Source of the DNA: Ralstonia thomasii
GTDB taxonomy: Bacteria > Pseudomonadota > Gammaproteobacteria > Burkholderiales > Burkholderiaceae
Assembly (NCBI RefSeq): GCF_958405895.1
Contig: NZ_CATZAR010000016.1
DNA length: 64,000 bases
Direction: 5' to 3' (one strand)
Shown piece by piece: positions 55,353 to 63,896 of this stretch. The stretch's first letter is position 1; each line of letters starts with the position of its first letter. Made by a program: the position numbers and the translations under genes. The notes under the pieces were generated by a model. It made no database searches. It saw only the letters and a program-made list of their open reading frames with translations, and was not told where the DNA came from.

Positions 55353-57719
55353 ATGAACAAGCAAACCGAAGCCTTCCTGCTGGCGGAAGCCGATATTGCT
55401 GCCGCCATGCCTGATCAGCGCGGTGCTGTGGTGGGCATTTCGCGCCCGCACGAATCTGCGCACCTGCATGTTGCTGGCACCGCCACCTACACCGACGACA
55501 TCCCCGAGCTGGCCGGCACGCTGCACGCGGCGCTCGGCATGAGCACGCAGGCGCATGCGCGCATCGTCAACATGGATCTGGAACGCGTGAAGGCTGCGCC
55601 GGGCGTCGTGGCGGTATTCACGTCAGCCGACATTCCGGGCACGAACGATTGCGGCCCGATCATCCATGACGATCCCATCCTGGCGATCGACACGGTGCAC
55701 TTTATCGGCCAGCCGATGTTCATCGTGGTGGCCACGTCGCACGATGCGGCGCGCCGTGCAGCGCGTCTGGGCAATATCGAATACGAAGTGCTGCCCCCGC
55801 TGCTGACGCCTGAAGAGGCACGCGCTGCCGGCAAGTCCGTGCTGCCGCCGATGCACCTCAAGCGCGGCGAACCCGCCGAGCGCATCGCTGCCGCGCCGCA
55901 CTCCGAAGCCGGCAAGATGTCATTGGGCGGCCAGGAGCAGTTCTACCTCGAAAGCCAGATCTCGTACGCGGTGCCGAAGGAAGACAACGGCATGCACGTT
56001 TGGTGCTCGACGCAGCATCCGACCGAGATGCAGCACATGGTGTCGCACATGCTGGGCTGGCACGCCAACCAGGTGCTGGTTGAATGCCGTCGCATGGGCG
56101 GCGGTTTCGGCGGGAAGGAGTCGCAATCGGGCCTGTTCGCCTGCTGCGCTTCGCTGGCGGCATGGAAACTCGCCTGCCCCGTCAAGCTGCGTCCGGACCG
56201 CGACGACGACATGATGATCACCGGCAAGCGGCATGACTTCCGCTTTGCCTACGAAGCCGGCTACGACGACGATGGGCGCATCCAGGGCGTCAAGGTCGAC
56301 ATGACCTCGCGCGCCGGTTTCTCGGCCGACCTGTCGGGCCCGGTGATGACGCGCGCCATCTGCCACTTCGACAACGCCTACTGGCTGCCTGAGGTGGAAA
56401 TCGACGGCTTCTGCGCGCGCACCAACACGCAGTCGAACACCGCGTTCCGAGGCTTTGGCGGCCCGCAGGGCGCGTTTGCCATCGAGTACATCATGGACAA
56501 CATCGCGCGCTCGGTCGGCAAGGATGCGCTCGACGTACGCCGCGCCAATCTGTACGGCAAGGACAAGAACAACGTCACGCCATACGGCCAGACGGTGGAG
56601 GACAACGTCATCCATGAACTGCTGGACGAGCTGGAAGCGACGTCCGACTATCGCGCCCGCCGAGAAGCGATTCGCGCGTTCAATGCGACCAGCCCGGTGC
56701 TCAAGCGTGGCCTTGCGCTGACGCCGGTGAAGTTCGGCATCTCGTTCAACGTGAAGCACTTCAACCAGGCCGGCGCCCTTGTGCACGTCTACAACGACGG
56801 CTCGATCCTCGTGAACCACGGCGGCACCGAAATGGGCCAGGGCCTGAACACGAAGGTCGCGCAGGTCGTGGCACACGAACTGGGCGTGTCGTTCACGCGC
56901 ATCCGCGTCACGGCGACCGACACCAGCAAGGTGGCAAACACCTCCGCCACGGCGGCATCCACAGGCAGCGACCTGAACGGCAAGGCTGCACAAGACGCCG
57001 CACGCCAGATCCGCCAGCGCCTGATCGCGTTTGCGGCCGAGCATTACGAAGCGCCCATCGAGACGGTGGCGATCGTGGGCGACCATCTGGAAATCGGTAC
57101 GCGCCGCGTGCCCTTCGACGAGCTGATCGGCAAAGCCTACGTTGCCCGCGTGCAGTTGTGGTCCGACGGCTTCTACGCCACGCCCAAGCTGCACTGGGAT
57201 CAATCCAAGCTCAAGGGCCGCCCGTTCTACTACTACGCGTATGGCGCAGCCGTGTCGGAAGTGGTGGTCGATACGCTGACCGGCGAATGGCGCCTGCTGC
57301 GCGCCGACGTGCTGCACGACGCCGGCCGCTCGATCAACCCGGCCATCGACATCGGCCAGGTGGAAGGCGCGTTCATCCAGGGCATGGGCTGGCTCACGAC
57401 CGAAGAGCTGTGGTGGAACAAGAACGGCAAGCTGATGACGCACGCGCCGTCCACCTACAAGATCCCGACGGTCAACGACTGCCCGCCGGACTTCCGCGTG
57501 AATCTGTTCAACAACGCCAACGTGGAAGACAGCATCCACCGCTCCAAGGCACTTGGCGAACCGCCGCTGCTGCTGCCGTTCTCGGTGTTCTTCGCCATTC
57601 GCGATGCGGTGGCCGCCGTGGGCGACGGCCGGACGAATCCGCCGCTGAACGCACCGGCCACCAGCGAAGAAATCCTCAAGGCCGTGGATGCTATCCGCAG
57701 CGCCCCGCTGTCCGCCTGA
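55353..57719 (+). CDS. xdhB: Xanthine dehydrogenase large (molybdopterin) subunit
   Basis: Molybdenum-cofactor subunit of XDH, 788 residues. Motifs seen are MGGGFGGKESQSG near 249 (cofactor binding), SNTAFRGFGGPQGAFAIEYI near 360 with the substrate-binding Arg, and LGEPPLLLPFSVFFAIRDAV near the C-terminus with the catalytic Glu. It starts 4 bp after xdhA. The sequence agrees with the two-subunit proteobacterial form. Confidence 0.96.
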   Translation: MNKQTEAFLLAEADIAAAMPDQRGAVVGISRPHESAHLHVAGTATYTDDIPELAGTLHAALGMSTQAHARIVNMDLERVKAAPGVVAVFTSADIPGTNDCGPIIHDDPILAIDTVHFIGQPMFIVVATSHDAARRAARLGNIEYEVLPPLLTPEEARAAGKSVLPPMHLKRGEPAERIAAAPHSEAGKMSLGGQEQFYLESQISYAVPKEDNGMHVWCSTQHPTEMQHMVSHMLGWHANQVLVECRRMGGGFGGKESQSGLFACCASLAAWKLACPVKLRPDRDDDMMITGKRHDFRFAYEAGYDDDGRIQGVKVDMTSRAGFSADLSGPVMTRAICHFDNAYWLPEVEIDGFCARTNTQSNTAFRGFGGPQGAFAIEYIMDNIARSVGKDALDVRRANLYGKDKNNVTPYGQTVEDNVIHELLDELEATSDYRARREAIRAFNATSPVLKRGLALTPVKFGISFNVKHFNQAGALVHVYNDGSILVNHGGTEMGQGLNTKVAQVVAHELGVSFTRIRVTATDTSKVANTSATAASTGSDLNGKAAQDAARQIRQRLIAFAAEHYEAPIETVAIVGDHLEIGTRRVPFDELIGKAYVARVQLWSDGFYATPKLHWDQSKLKGRPFYYYAYGAAVSEVVVDTLTGEWRLLRADVLHDAGRSINPAIDIGQVEGAFIQGMGWLTTEELWWNKNGKLMTHAPSTYKIPTVNDCPPDFRVNLFNNANVEDSIHRSKALGEPPLLLPFSVFFAIRDAVAAVGDGRTNPPLNAPATSEEILKAVDAIRSAPLSA

Positions 57720-57735
57720 GTTCGGAGAACAGACC

Positions 57736-58770
57736 ATGGACCACACGCAACTGCGTCCATTCCGCTTCGCCGACGTGCTCGCCACCGTGCAAGCGGCGCA
57801 GCCGTGCGTGCTGGTCACGGTAACGGACGTGCAGGGCTCTGCTCCACGCGAACCAGGCACGCTGATGCTGGTATGCACCGACGGCTTCTTCGGCACCATC
57901 GGCGGCGGCCATCTCGAATGGCGCGCGATGGAAATCGCCCAGACGATGATGGACGCGCCCGAGGCCACCGGCGAAGCGCGCCGCCAGTTCGTGCGCATTC
58001 CGCTCGGCCCTGCGCTCGGCCAATGCTGCGGCGGCGTGGTGCGGCTGTCGCTTGAACGACTCGACACGCGTGATGTGAAGTGGATCGCGCTGGCCGACGA
58101 CGCCATGCGCCAACGCCGCAGCCTGCGCCGTATCGTCTCCGCCGATCCGGCGGTCGCGGTTGAAGCGAGCGTGGGCGACGCAGCCGCAGCCGGCGTGCAA
58201 CTCGACGCCAGCGGCTTCACCCAAACCGTGCTGCCGCCCGACATGTCGATCGTACTGTGTGGCGCGGGCCACGTCGGCCACGCCATCGTGCGCGCACTGG
58301 CGCATCTGCCCTGTCGCGTCACGTGGGTTGACGAGCGGGATGCGATGTTCCCGTTTCCCACGGAAGTGCCGCCGAACGTCGTCATCGAATCCACCGATAC
58401 GCCGGAAGCCGTGATCGACCACGCGCCCGCGGGCAGCTACTTCCTGGTCATGACGCACAACCATGCGTTGGATCTCGCGCTGTGCGAACGCATCATGCGC
58501 CGCACGGACTTTGCCTACTTCGGCCTGATCGGTTCCAAGACGAAGCGCGCGCGTTTCGAGCACCGCATGGTCGAGCACGGCGTGAACCCGGCCCGCCTGC
58601 CGGAAATGGTGTGCCCGATTGGCGTGGCGGGCATCGTGGACAAGGCGCCGGATATCATTGCGGTATCCGTCGTCGCGCAACTGCTGCAGGTGCGAGAGCT
58701 GCAACAGCATGCGCTCACCAGCGCGAGCAGCGGCGCGGCGGTCCCTTACCGAGTCCCCACGCCTGTCTGA
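57736..58770 (+). CDS. xdhC: Xanthine dehydrogenase accessory protein XdhC
   Basis: Molybdenum-cofactor insertion and sulfuration chaperone of XDH, 344 residues. The N-terminal XdhC/CoxI domain has VTDVQGSAPREPGTLMLV with FFGTIGGGHLEWRAM, and the C-terminal Rossmann domain has VLCGAGHVGHAIVRALAHLP. The start is ATG at 57736 (MDHTQLRPFRFAD), preceded by TTCGGAGAACAGACC. It is 16 bp after xdhB and two bases before the adenine deaminase gene. Confidence 0.94.
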   Translation: MDHTQLRPFRFADVLATVQAAQPCVLVTVTDVQGSAPREPGTLMLVCTDGFFGTIGGGHLEWRAMEIAQTMMDAPEATGEARRQFVRIPLGPALGQCCGGVVRLSLERLDTRDVKWIALADDAMRQRRSLRRIVSADPAVAVEASVGDAAAAGVQLDASGFTQTVLPPDMSIVLCGAGHVGHAIVRALAHLPCRVTWVDERDAMFPFPTEVPPNVVIESTDTPEAVIDHAPAGSYFLVMTHNHALDLALCERIMRRTDFAYFGLIGSKTKRARFEHRMVEHGVNPARLPEMVCPIGVAGIVDKAPDIIAVSVVAQLLQVRELQQHALTSASSGAAVPYRVPTPV

Positions 58771-58772
58771 TC

Positions 58773-59810
58773 ATGCCGATTTCCTCCGCGCTTGCAGAAC
58801 GCATCGCCACCAGCCCCAAAGCTGAACTGCACATCCACATCGAAGGCTCGCTCGAACCTGAACTGATGTTCGCGCTGGCCGAGCGCAACGGCGTGAAGCT
58901 GCCGTATGCGTCCGTGGAAGAAGTGCGAGCAGCCTACGCCTTTGACGATCTGCAATCGTTCCTCGACCTGTACTACGCCGGCGCCAGCGTGCTGCTCACC
59001 GAGCAGGATTTCTACGACATGACCGCCGCATACGTGGCACGTGCGCTGGCCGACAACGTCCACCACGCCGAAATCTTCTTCGACCCGCAGACGCACACCG
59101 CGCGCAACGTGCCCATGCATGTGGTCATTCACGGTATCGTCCGCGCGTTGGATGACGCCGAGCGCGAGCATGGTTTTTCGAGCGCGCTGATCCTCTGCTT
59201 CCTGCGCCATCTGAGCGAGGAAGACGCTTTCGACACGCTCGAAGCGGCCCTGCCCTATATCCAGGATCCGGCCAACCGCATCATCGGCGTGGGGCTGGAT
59301 TCGTCCGAGCGCGGCAACCCGCCGGAGAAGTTCGCACGCGTATTCGCACGCTGCAAGGAACTCGGCCTGCGCCTGGTCGCCCACGCTGGTGAAGAAGGCC
59401 CGGCGCAATACGTGATCGACGCCCTCGACATCCTCAAGGTGGAGCGCATCGATCACGGCGTACGCGCCATCGACGATGCCGCGCTCGTCAAGCGCCTCGC
59501 GGCCGAACGCATCGCGCTGACGGTCTGCCCGCTGTCGAACGAAAAACTGAAGGTCTACCCCGACCTGCGCGACCACTCGCTCAAGCAACTGCTGGACGCC
59601 GGCTGCGCTGTGACGCTGCATTCCGACGATCCGGCCTACTTTGGCGGCTACATGAACACCAACTGGCTCGCCACGTTCAACGCCCTCGACCTGTCTGCAG
59701 CCGATGCCCACGCGCTCGCGCGCAACAGCTTCGAGGCGTCATTCCTGCCCGAACAGGACAAAGCCCTGTGGCTCGCCAAGGTCGACGACCACTGGAAAGC
59801 CGCACACTAA
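58773..59810 (+). CDS. Adenine deaminase (type 2, adenosine-deaminase-like fold)
   Basis: Metal-dependent amidohydrolase of 345 residues. The metal site AELHIHIEGSLEPELMFALA is at about 14-33. FFDPQTHTARNVP near 98, AHAGEEGPAQYV near 205, ERIDHGVRAI near 228 and LHSDDPAYFGGYM near 285 complete the active site. The HIEG and SDDPAYFGG variants are typical of adenine rather than adenosine deaminase, so adenine to hypoxanthine is the likely reaction, feeding XDH. Databases often call it adenosine deaminase (add). The start is ATG at 58773 (MPISSALAERIATSP). Confidence 0.86.
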   Translation: MPISSALAERIATSPKAELHIHIEGSLEPELMFALAERNGVKLPYASVEEVRAAYAFDDLQSFLDLYYAGASVLLTEQDFYDMTAAYVARALADNVHHAEIFFDPQTHTARNVPMHVVIHGIVRALDDAEREHGFSSALILCFLRHLSEEDAFDTLEAALPYIQDPANRIIGVGLDSSERGNPPEKFARVFARCKELGLRLVAHAGEEGPAQYVIDALDILKVERIDHGVRAIDDAALVKRLAAERIALTVCPLSNEKLKVYPDLRDHSLKQLLDAGCAVTLHSDDPAYFGGYMNTNWLATFNALDLSAADAHALARNSFEASFLPEQDKALWLAKVDDHWKAAH

Positions 59811-59826
59811 AAATCCACGAGACGAT

Positions 59827-61161
59827 ATGACCACGATGCCTCCGACTTCCAACACCGTTCACGCCTACCGCGGCCGCGTGCTGCATTTCCTGCACGATCC
59901 GCAGTATCGCGAGCGCGATGCCTATGAGTACTGGGAAGACGGCCTGCTCGTGGTCTTGGGCGGCAAGGTGATCAAGGCCGGCGACTATGCCGCGCTACGT
60001 GAAGACCTGCCGGCCGGCGCGCAATTGCACGACTACAGCGGCAAGCTGATCGTCCCGGGCTTCATCGACACTCATATCCACTTCCCCCAGACGGACATCA
60101 TCGCGTCGCCGTCGCCGGGTCTGCTGCATTGGCTGGAGACGTACACCTTCCCGGAAGAGCGCCGCTTCGAAAGCGAGCAGTACGCCGCCGGCGTCGCCTC
60201 GTTCTTCCTCGACGAACTGCTGCGCAACGGCACGACCAGCGCGATGGTGTGGAGCACCGTGCATCGCGGGTCTGCCGAGACGCTGTTCACGCAAGCCCAG
60301 CAACGCGGCATGCGCATGATCACGGGCAAGGTGATGATGGACCGCAACTGCCCGGAATACCTGCGCGACACGGCGGAATCCGGCGCGCGCGACACGGCTG
60401 ACCTGATCTCGCGCTGGCACGGCAAGGACCGCCTGGCTTACGCCATCACGCCGCGATTCGCGCCCACGTCGAGCGAAGCCCAGCTGCAGGCCTGCGCCGA
60501 ACTCGCCAAGCAATACAAGGACGTCTTCATCCAGACGCACGTCGCCGAGAACCCCGACGAAGTGAAATGGGTGGCTGACCTGTTCCCAGACGCGCGCAGC
60601 TATCTGGACGTCTACGACCGCTACGGCCTGCTGCGCAAAGGCGCCTTTTACGGCCACGCCATCTGGCTGGACGACGGTGACCGCCAGCGCATAGCCGAAT
60701 CCGGCGCAGCCGTCGCGCACTGCCCCACCTCCAACCTGTTCCTGGGCAGCGGCCTGTACAACTTCCACAAGAACGACGCACACCGCCTGGCACTCACGCT
60801 GGCGACCGACGTGGGCGGCGGCAGCTCGTTCTCGATGCTCCGCACGATGGGCACGGCGCATAAGGTCGCGCGCATGGGCGGTTATCACCTGACTGCGCTG
60901 CGGATGTTCTACCTGGCCACGCGCGGCGCCGCTGAGGCTCTGGGCTGGGAAGACCGCATCGGCAGCTTCGTGCCGGGCGCGGAAGCCGACTTCATCGTGC
61001 TGGACCCGGCAGCCACGCCGCTGCTGGCCCGCCGCAATGCGCGCTCGGAAACGCTGGAGGAACTGCTGTTCTCATTGGCGCTGCTGGGCGAGGATCGCGC
61101 CGTGGCTGCCACATACATCCAGGGCGAGCCCGCCAAATTCGCGGTTGGCGCCAACGCCTGA
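59827..61161 (+). CDS. guaD: Guanine deaminase
   Basis: Zn-dependent amidohydrolase of 444 residues converting guanine to xanthine. The metal motif PGFIDTHIHFPQTDIIASPS is at about 79-98. THVAENPDEVKWV near 238, FYGHAIWL near 277 and LATDVGGGSSFSMLRTMGTA near 320 complete the family signature. The start is ATG at 59827, 16 bp after the adenine deaminase stop. Together with xdhABC it funnels both purine bases to urate. Confidence 0.95.
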   Translation: MTTMPPTSNTVHAYRGRVLHFLHDPQYRERDAYEYWEDGLLVVLGGKVIKAGDYAALREDLPAGAQLHDYSGKLIVPGFIDTHIHFPQTDIIASPSPGLLHWLETYTFPEERRFESEQYAAGVASFFLDELLRNGTTSAMVWSTVHRGSAETLFTQAQQRGMRMITGKVMMDRNCPEYLRDTAESGARDTADLISRWHGKDRLAYAITPRFAPTSSEAQLQACAELAKQYKDVFIQTHVAENPDEVKWVADLFPDARSYLDVYDRYGLLRKGAFYGHAIWLDDGDRQRIAESGAAVAHCPTSNLFLGSGLYNFHKNDAHRLALTLATDVGGGSSFSMLRTMGTAHKVARMGGYHLTALRMFYLATRGAAEALGWEDRIGSFVPGAEADFIVLDPAATPLLARRNARSETLEELLFSLALLGEDRAVAATYIQGEPAKFAVGANA

Positions 61162-61173
61162 TCCATTTATAAT
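61145..61173 (+). promoter_or_regulatory. Sigma-70 promoter of the Mn-riboswitch gene
   Basis: TTGGCG at 61145-61150 and TATAAT at 61168-61173 are separated by 17 bp. The -35 lies inside the end of guaD. Confidence 0.65.
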
Positions 61174-61182
61174 CCTCGCTTC

Positions 61183-61398
61183 TATTGGGGAGTAGCCGCC
61201 TGGGGTCGATACCCCGGGGGCCACGTCAACAGACTTGACCGCCGTCGCAACGACAGGTGGTTATGGCGTGGTCAGCCGCACTCAGGGTGCCACCCCGGCA
61301 CCCGGTGACGCGCCTGGCGAGACCGATGACAACCCACTGCGGACAGGGCCGGCAGTGGCGCGTCATTGGTTCGCATACGGCCCGGACACCACAACAAC
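61183..61398 (+). ncRNA. yybP-ykoY manganese riboswitch
   Basis: The transcript begins near 61181 with TATTGGGGAGTAGCCGCC, the characteristic start of the yybP-ykoY aptamer. Conserved later parts are present, including GAGACCGATGACAACCCAC and the paired GCAGTGGCGCGTCATTGG. Proteobacterial members bind Mn2+ and activate Mn-efflux genes. It sits directly upstream of a TMEM165/UPF0016 gene, a known target, so the regulatory link is strong. The exact expression platform is not resolved. Confidence 0.88.
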
Positions 61399-61971
61399 AT
61401 GGAAGCCTTTCTCGTCTCCACCGGCATCGTCGCGCTCGCTGAAATCGGCGACAAGACGCAATTGCTGTCGATCCTGCTGGCCGCGCGTTTTCGCAAGCCG
61501 GTGCCGATCATTCTCGGCATCTTCATCTCCACCCTCGTCAACCACGCACTGGCCGGCGCTGTCGGTGGCTGGATCACGCATGTGCTCGGCGAAAACGTGC
61601 TGCGCTGGATCCTAGGCGTGGGCTTTATCGCCATGGCCGGGTGGATGCTGATTCCGGACAAGCTCGACGACGACGAAGCGCCCTCCACGACGCAGCGCGG
61701 TCTGGGCATCCTGGGGACCACCATCGTTGCGTTCTTCTTTGCCGAGATGGGGGACAAGACGCAGATCGCGACCGTTGCACTGGCCGCCCGCTTTAACGAC
61801 GTGCTTTCTGTCGTGGCGGGCACCACCGTCGGCATGCTGCTGGCCAATGTGCCGGCCGTGCTGATGGGCAACAAGTTTGCGTCGCGCATGCCGATCAAGC
61901 TGGTGCATCGGATTGCTGCGCTGATCTTCCTGGTGCTGGGTGTGCTGGCGCTGCTTGGCGTGAGTAAATAA
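61399..61971 (+). CDS. TMEM165/GDT1-family manganese exporter (UPF0016)
   Basis: Inner-membrane protein of 190 residues with six transmembrane helices. The two hallmark motifs are ALAEIGDKTQLLSILLA near residue 12 and FFAEMGDKTQIATVALA near 118 (E-x-G-D-K-T). Bacterial homologues (MneA/MnxP type) export Mn2+. Start at ATG 61399 (MEAFLVSTGIVALAEIG). It is controlled by the upstream riboswitch and is convergent with the Tla3-like gene. Confidence 0.93.
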   Translation: MEAFLVSTGIVALAEIGDKTQLLSILLAARFRKPVPIILGIFISTLVNHALAGAVGGWITHVLGENVLRWILGVGFIAMAGWMLIPDKLDDDEAPSTTQRGLGILGTTIVAFFFAEMGDKTQIATVALAARFNDVLSVVAGTTVGMLLANVPAVLMGNKFASRMPIKLVHRIAALIFLVLGVLALLGVSK

Positions 61972-62014
61972 CCAGTCAGCGCCTCATACTTCCAGGCTAG
62001 TTTGATTGGCAAAC

Positions 62015-63610
62015 TCAGGATTTTCGGTCACCCGTTTGTTTGCCAAACCACGGCCAGTACGCACGGCCCTCACCCCGCGCACGGTCCCATTTCGTAATTG
62101 GCGGCGTCGGCTGCCAGCCCGGCGGGGGGCCGATCAGTACCGCCCAGCTGTCTTTGGCATCGGCCACGCTGGTGACGACGGCACTCTTGCCGCTTTGGTT
62201 GGCGTAGGCAGCGGCAAACGCGGCGTTGACCGCGAAGCTGGCGGCACGCACCGGGCCTTCCATGACTTGGGACACGCTGTAGAAATTGCCGATTTGGTCC
62301 AGATCCGGCCATTGCTGGTGGACGGCGGCGTGCAGCGGCCCCATCAAGGCATTCACGTTGGTGGTGTGCTTGTGCACGTCGTGGTAGACACGTTCGACCG
62401 GGTGATCCTGGGAGGCCTGTTCTTGCAGCGTCTTCATCAACGGGCTCCACGGGCCACCCGGGTTGGCGGCCTTGGCGCCGATGCCGCCTTCGTGATGCTG
62501 CGGCGTGTAGATGGACGCGAGCGGCGCGTAGCCCCAGTTGGCGCTGGGGTGGCCGAGGATGAGGAGGGCGGTGTTTTCGTTGGTCTGCTCGCCCATCGGG
62601 TAGTTGGGCGCATCCATGTTCCACACCCACACCAGCTTGTTGGGGTTATCGGCCAGGAATTTGAGCGCCTCTTGCAGATCGTAGAAGCCCACGGTCTCGT
62701 CGCCAGCCTTGAGCACCACCTGTGGCAGCTTGCCGCTGGGGTTGTACTTCATGCTTTTGGCGAAGGCGGCATCGGCCACCTTGTCGAACATCAGTCTCCG
62801 TGCACCTTGCAACGACAGAATGGACTCGCCAACGATCATTGGTTCACGAGTACGCAGGCCGCGCACGGTTTCGCCGGTCTTCGGGTCTTTGTGCAGCTTG
62901 ACCCAGTAGTCCTGCATGCGTTGCTCGGAATGTGCGGCGTCGTAGGCCAGATAGCTGGGCGCGGGCATGCCCATGGCGGCCTGCTCTTTCAGCAGTTCAT
63001 CCACGCTCCAATCATCGCCAAGGGCATAGTTCTTCAGGTACGTGGGCGTACCGATCCACTCGCGCGGCATACCCGCGAACACGATGGCATCCATGAAGTC
63101 GGGCCGGTCGGTACCCTGCTCCATCGAGTAGAAACCCGAGTTGAAGTAGCGATAACTGAAAGTGCTCAGAGGAACACTCAACAGCTTGCTATAGGCTCCC
63201 CAGAACCTGTCGCGCTTGATCTGCGGGTAGTCATCTAGACGCTTCTTGCGCTCTAGCCCGAGCGTTAATTCCCCTACCGCATCCCCAAGCTTGAATCTTG
63301 CTGCATCGCGATCATTGGCGTTGGGCTGGGCCAGGCCCTGCGCCCAAAGTAAGTTCCATTGGGTGGGGTAGTCCCGCCACATCAGCGGGTTGATCCATTG
63401 CACGCCCAACAGCACGGCAGCGGGGGCTTTCGGGTCGGCCTGCGCGGCGGCCTGCATACGCGGCCAGGCCACGGGCTTGCGGGAATACGAATCGTTGGCG
63501 GACATCGACACTCCAGAATAACTAACGGTCAACAGCAGGCAGGCGGCGGCCAGCACGCGCGTGGCCTTCAGCGCGCGCCTGCATGGGCTCAAACAAGACA
63601 AGTTGGGCAT
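62015..63610 (-). CDS. Type VI lipase adapter Tla3-like protein (DUF2875)
   Basis: Protein of 531 residues with an N-terminal signal peptide (about 12-32, ATRVLAAACLLLTVSYSG). The body matches DUF2875 (VLLGVQWINPLMWRDYPTQW, WVWNMDAPNYPMGEQ, PGGPWSPLMKTLQEQASQDH). Tla3 of Pseudomonas aeruginosa is a member of this family that helps load the Tle3 lipase onto VgrG. The start is ATG at 63610 (MPNLSCLSPCRRALK), preceded by GAGGGAGCTGCC; longer frames are out of family. It lies ten bases after a Tle3-like tail. Confidence 0.75.
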   Translation of the reverse strand: MPNLSCLSPCRRALKATRVLAAACLLLTVSYSGVSMSANDSYSRKPVAWPRMQAAAQADPKAPAAVLLGVQWINPLMWRDYPTQWNLLWAQGLAQPNANDRDAARFKLGDAVGELTLGLERKKRLDDYPQIKRDRFWGAYSKLLSVPLSTFSYRYFNSGFYSMEQGTDRPDFMDAIVFAGMPREWIGTPTYLKNYALGDDWSVDELLKEQAAMGMPAPSYLAYDAAHSEQRMQDYWVKLHKDPKTGETVRGLRTREPMIVGESILSLQGARRLMFDKVADAAFAKSMKYNPSGKLPQVVLKAGDETVGFYDLQEALKFLADNPNKLVWVWNMDAPNYPMGEQTNENTALLILGHPSANWGYAPLASIYTPQHHEGGIGAKAANPGGPWSPLMKTLQEQASQDHPVERVYHDVHKHTTNVNALMGPLHAAVHQQWPDLDQIGNFYSVSQVMEGPVRAASFAVNAAFAAAYANQSGKSAVVTSVADAKDSWAVLIGPPPGWQPTPPITKWDRARGEGRAYWPWFGKQTGDRKS

Positions 63611-63620
63611 GGCAGCTCCC

Positions 63621-63896
63621 TCAGGCATAGGGGGTACCGGTGTCGTCCGGCGTGTGGTGGGAGTACATGCGCCCCGGGTTGCGCTCGCCGGGGATCCCGA
63701 TCGCCGTGACGCCGCCCTTGGCTTCGACGAACATGTCGTGGTCTTCCAGCTTCTTGCTGTCATACGTGGCTTTCTCGGAGTTGTAGTACTCAAACTCAAT
63801 ATCCTTCGCGGGCTCCCGCCCCGCCGGATATACCTCGCCCCCCTCAGACTGCGGCTCACACCAGCGCCAATCCGCCATCCTGCGGAACTGAGCCAT
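63621..63896 (-). pseudogene. C-terminal remnant of a putative Tle3-like T6SS lipase effector
   Basis: An open frame of 91 codons ending TGA at 63621. Its residues (ADWRWCEPQSEGGEVYPAGR, EDHDMFVEAKGGVTAIG, YSHHTPDDTGTPYA) have the look of a C-terminal domain, with no start-like N-terminus. The frame opens at the edge of an IS3-type element, and the apparent ATG at 63896 lies at that junction. By gene order (effector, then Tla3) it is probably the end of a tle3 gene cut by the IS, leaving no lipase domain in the window. The family call rests mainly on context. Confidence 0.5.

Noticed and set aside
55920..58394. An 824-codon minus-strand frame
   Set aside because: Antisense to xdhB and xdhC, with an Arg/His-rich composition typical of shadow frames.
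58773..59810. Adenosine deaminase
   Set aside because: The HIEGSLEPE and SDDPAYFGG motifs and the purine-base operon fit adenine deaminase better; the broader amidohydrolase assignment is unaffected.
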